A stretch of 64,000 nt of DNA from Sphagnum magellanicum. Its lineage: Eukaryota; Streptophyta; Sphagnopsida; Sphagnales; Sphagnaceae. A program made the translations under genes and the position numbers. The notes under the pieces are model-generated. The model ran no database searches, had not been told where the DNA came from, and was given only the letters and a program-made list of their open reading frames with translations. How positions within the stretch are numbered: position 1 is the stretch's first letter; every line of letters starts with the position of its first letter. The stretch is taken from NCBI GenBank assembly GCA_021904315.1, contig CM038913.1, positions 5,765,958 to 5,829,957 on the forward strand, given 5' to 3'. Shown here piece after piece: positions 62,894 through 64,000 of the stretch.

Positions 62894-63321
62894 CATAAGT
62901 AGGCATAATCTCTATCTCTCTCTCTCTTTATCTCTCTCACTTTTGAGTCCACCTAGACATAAACACCCCTCCTAGAGTTGAATATGGATTTATAAGGTTA
63001 AAGGTACCCTCCAAACCCTAAACCCAACAAATTACAAAAAAAAAATTCTACCCTAGTAATCCTTGTTTATGACAAAGATTTGGCTTGTGCTTTACAAAGG
63101 AGGTTAGGTTATTCTCAAAATGTGGGGCTTTGGGGTTTAGGCCATTCCAAATCAAAGGGAGAAGGGGGCGAGGGGGGGGAAGGAGAGGGGGAAGTAGAGT
63201 AGGCCCAGCTTTAGGGACCACTACTAGATCGTGCATTGTGGTGGTGGTGGTACACGCAACACCTGCAACAAAAGAAATTCTCACTCCCTTTTGCCTAACA
63301 AAAGAAAAAGACAAAAGACAA
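62894..63321. other. Nothing recognised; CT microsatellite and G-rich patch
   Basis: A (CT)n stretch lies at about 62910-62938, telomere-like AAACCCTAAACCC near 63012, and a G-rich patch at 63160-63190. Opposing 88- and 85-codon frames (63048-63342) are low in information and not called. Confidence 0.45.
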
Positions 63322-63500
63322 ATTTCTTACATGTGTAAATAAAATAAAATAAAATAAATCACTAGATTAACAAAAAAATTCTTTCATGTGTAAATAAAAT
63401 AAATTAAATGACTAGATTAACAAATTTATTCTTTCATGTGTAAATAAAATAAGTGAAACACTAGATTAACAAATTTATTCTTTTCATGTGTAATAAATCT
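63322..63500. repeat. Tandem repeat, about 57-bp unit, three to four copies
   Basis: The unit is TTCATGTGTAAATAAAATAA, a variable stretch, then CACTAGATTAACAAATTTAT or TGACTAGATTAAC and TTCT. Copies begin near 63328, 63382, 63436 and 63481, the last one cut short. Confidence 0.85.
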
Positions 63501-63529
63501 TCAAAGAAATTCCTCTAAAAGAAAACCAA

Positions 63530-63690
63530 AATACTTCAAGATATCTCTCTATTATAACTCTACTAGAACTAATCTCAAGTTTCAACACAAGCCCAAAATA
63601 TTAAAATAAATCTTTCAAAAAATCCTCATATAAAAATAGATGTATTACTTAGGGGCCTATTTTTTAAAAATCCCTTAAGCTACTATAGTC
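63530..63690. repeat. Dispersed repeat, copy 2 (pair at 50190-50345)
   Basis: Same order of phrases as 50190-50345 and same orientation, with small insertions such as ATTAAAATAAATC and a T/A-rich stretch before AATCCCTTAAGCTA. Confidence 0.78.
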
Positions 63691-64000
63691 TATAATCAAC
63701 CTAAACACAATAAATATCCTTTGCCTTGGTAGGCAAGGCCAACAATAAAATAAGTTAGTTAACAATGGATTTCTCAACTAATTTACTTCTACAGGTGAAC
63801 TTGACTTAGCCCAAGGGGCTCAAAATTCACTCCACATTTAATGTACTCACTTACAACAACTTTGAGAGAGAGAGAGAGAGCATGTGTTTTTTGTTGTTCA
63901 ACAACACCCTAAGAACAACACCCTAGGCCATTACTACTACCACTACCTTGGCATCTTCAACATTAATTAGGTGTATTATTTTTTAGCAATGTTGAAATTT
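63691..64000. other. Nothing recognised
   Basis: AT-rich, with a (GA) run of about eight units at 63865-63880. No coding signal was seen up to the window edge. Confidence 0.45.

Noticed and set aside
1-64000. Search by eye for tRNA, rRNA, retrotransposon polyprotein or viral genes
   Set aside because: No cloverleaf with conserved box sequences, no reverse transcriptase, integrase or capsid-type text was seen in any frame. A profile search could still find short or degraded pieces.

Overview
The window reads as nuclear DNA of a land plant. Three genes have many short exons with GT..AG introns. Their best matches from memory are plant-type families: a plant WDR48 homologue, centrin and a HECT ubiquitin ligase. 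Decayed genes from typical plant families are also present: PPR, SUT/SUC sucrose transporter, nucleobase-ascorbate transporter, a J-domain/thioredoxin protein and a GH43-like propeller. The wording of the PPR and transporter remnants suggests a seed-free plant (fern, lycophyte or bryophyte), but this is only an impression. There is no operon structure, and no tRNA, rRNA or CRISPR array was seen. All identifications come from reading translations against remembered family sequences; no search was run.

Layout. 1-12.2 kb is gene-poor. It holds a broken PPR gene in three pieces, the middle one inverted, and a decayed propeller protein. 14.9-16.45 kb is an intronless, frameshifted sucrose transporter copy on the minus strand. 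17-22 kb is AT-rich with a T/G tandem repeat. 22.4-29.6 kb (minus) is an apparently intact 18-exon WDR48/UAF1 homologue whose exon phases all join, giving 770 residues. 30.2-31.5 kb is repeats. 31.7-37.3 kb (minus) holds the front half of a nucleobase-ascorbate transporter with a nonsense codon, followed directly by the back half of an unrelated J-domain/thioredoxin protein, also with stops. 37.6-41.8 kb is repeats and AT-rich DNA. 41.85-43.9 kb (plus) is a centrin gene of six exons whose start is out of frame by one base. 44-51.9 kb is non-coding with one clear MITE (48464-48810), a minisatellite and homopolymers. 51.99-58.87 kb (minus) is an apparently intact 16-exon HECT E3 ligase with a predicted N-terminal membrane segment. 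59.5-64 kb is AT-rich and carries a family of palindromic elements and several tandem repeats.

The two intact minus-strand genes both belong to ubiquitin biology: WDR48 proteins activate deubiquitinases, and HECT proteins are E3 ligases. They lie 22 kb apart with pseudogenes between them, so I do not infer a functional link. I found no convincing new biological system. The most useful observations are the HECT architecture, the centrin start problem, the chimeric pseudogene junction, the inverted PPR carcass and the palindromic repeat family.
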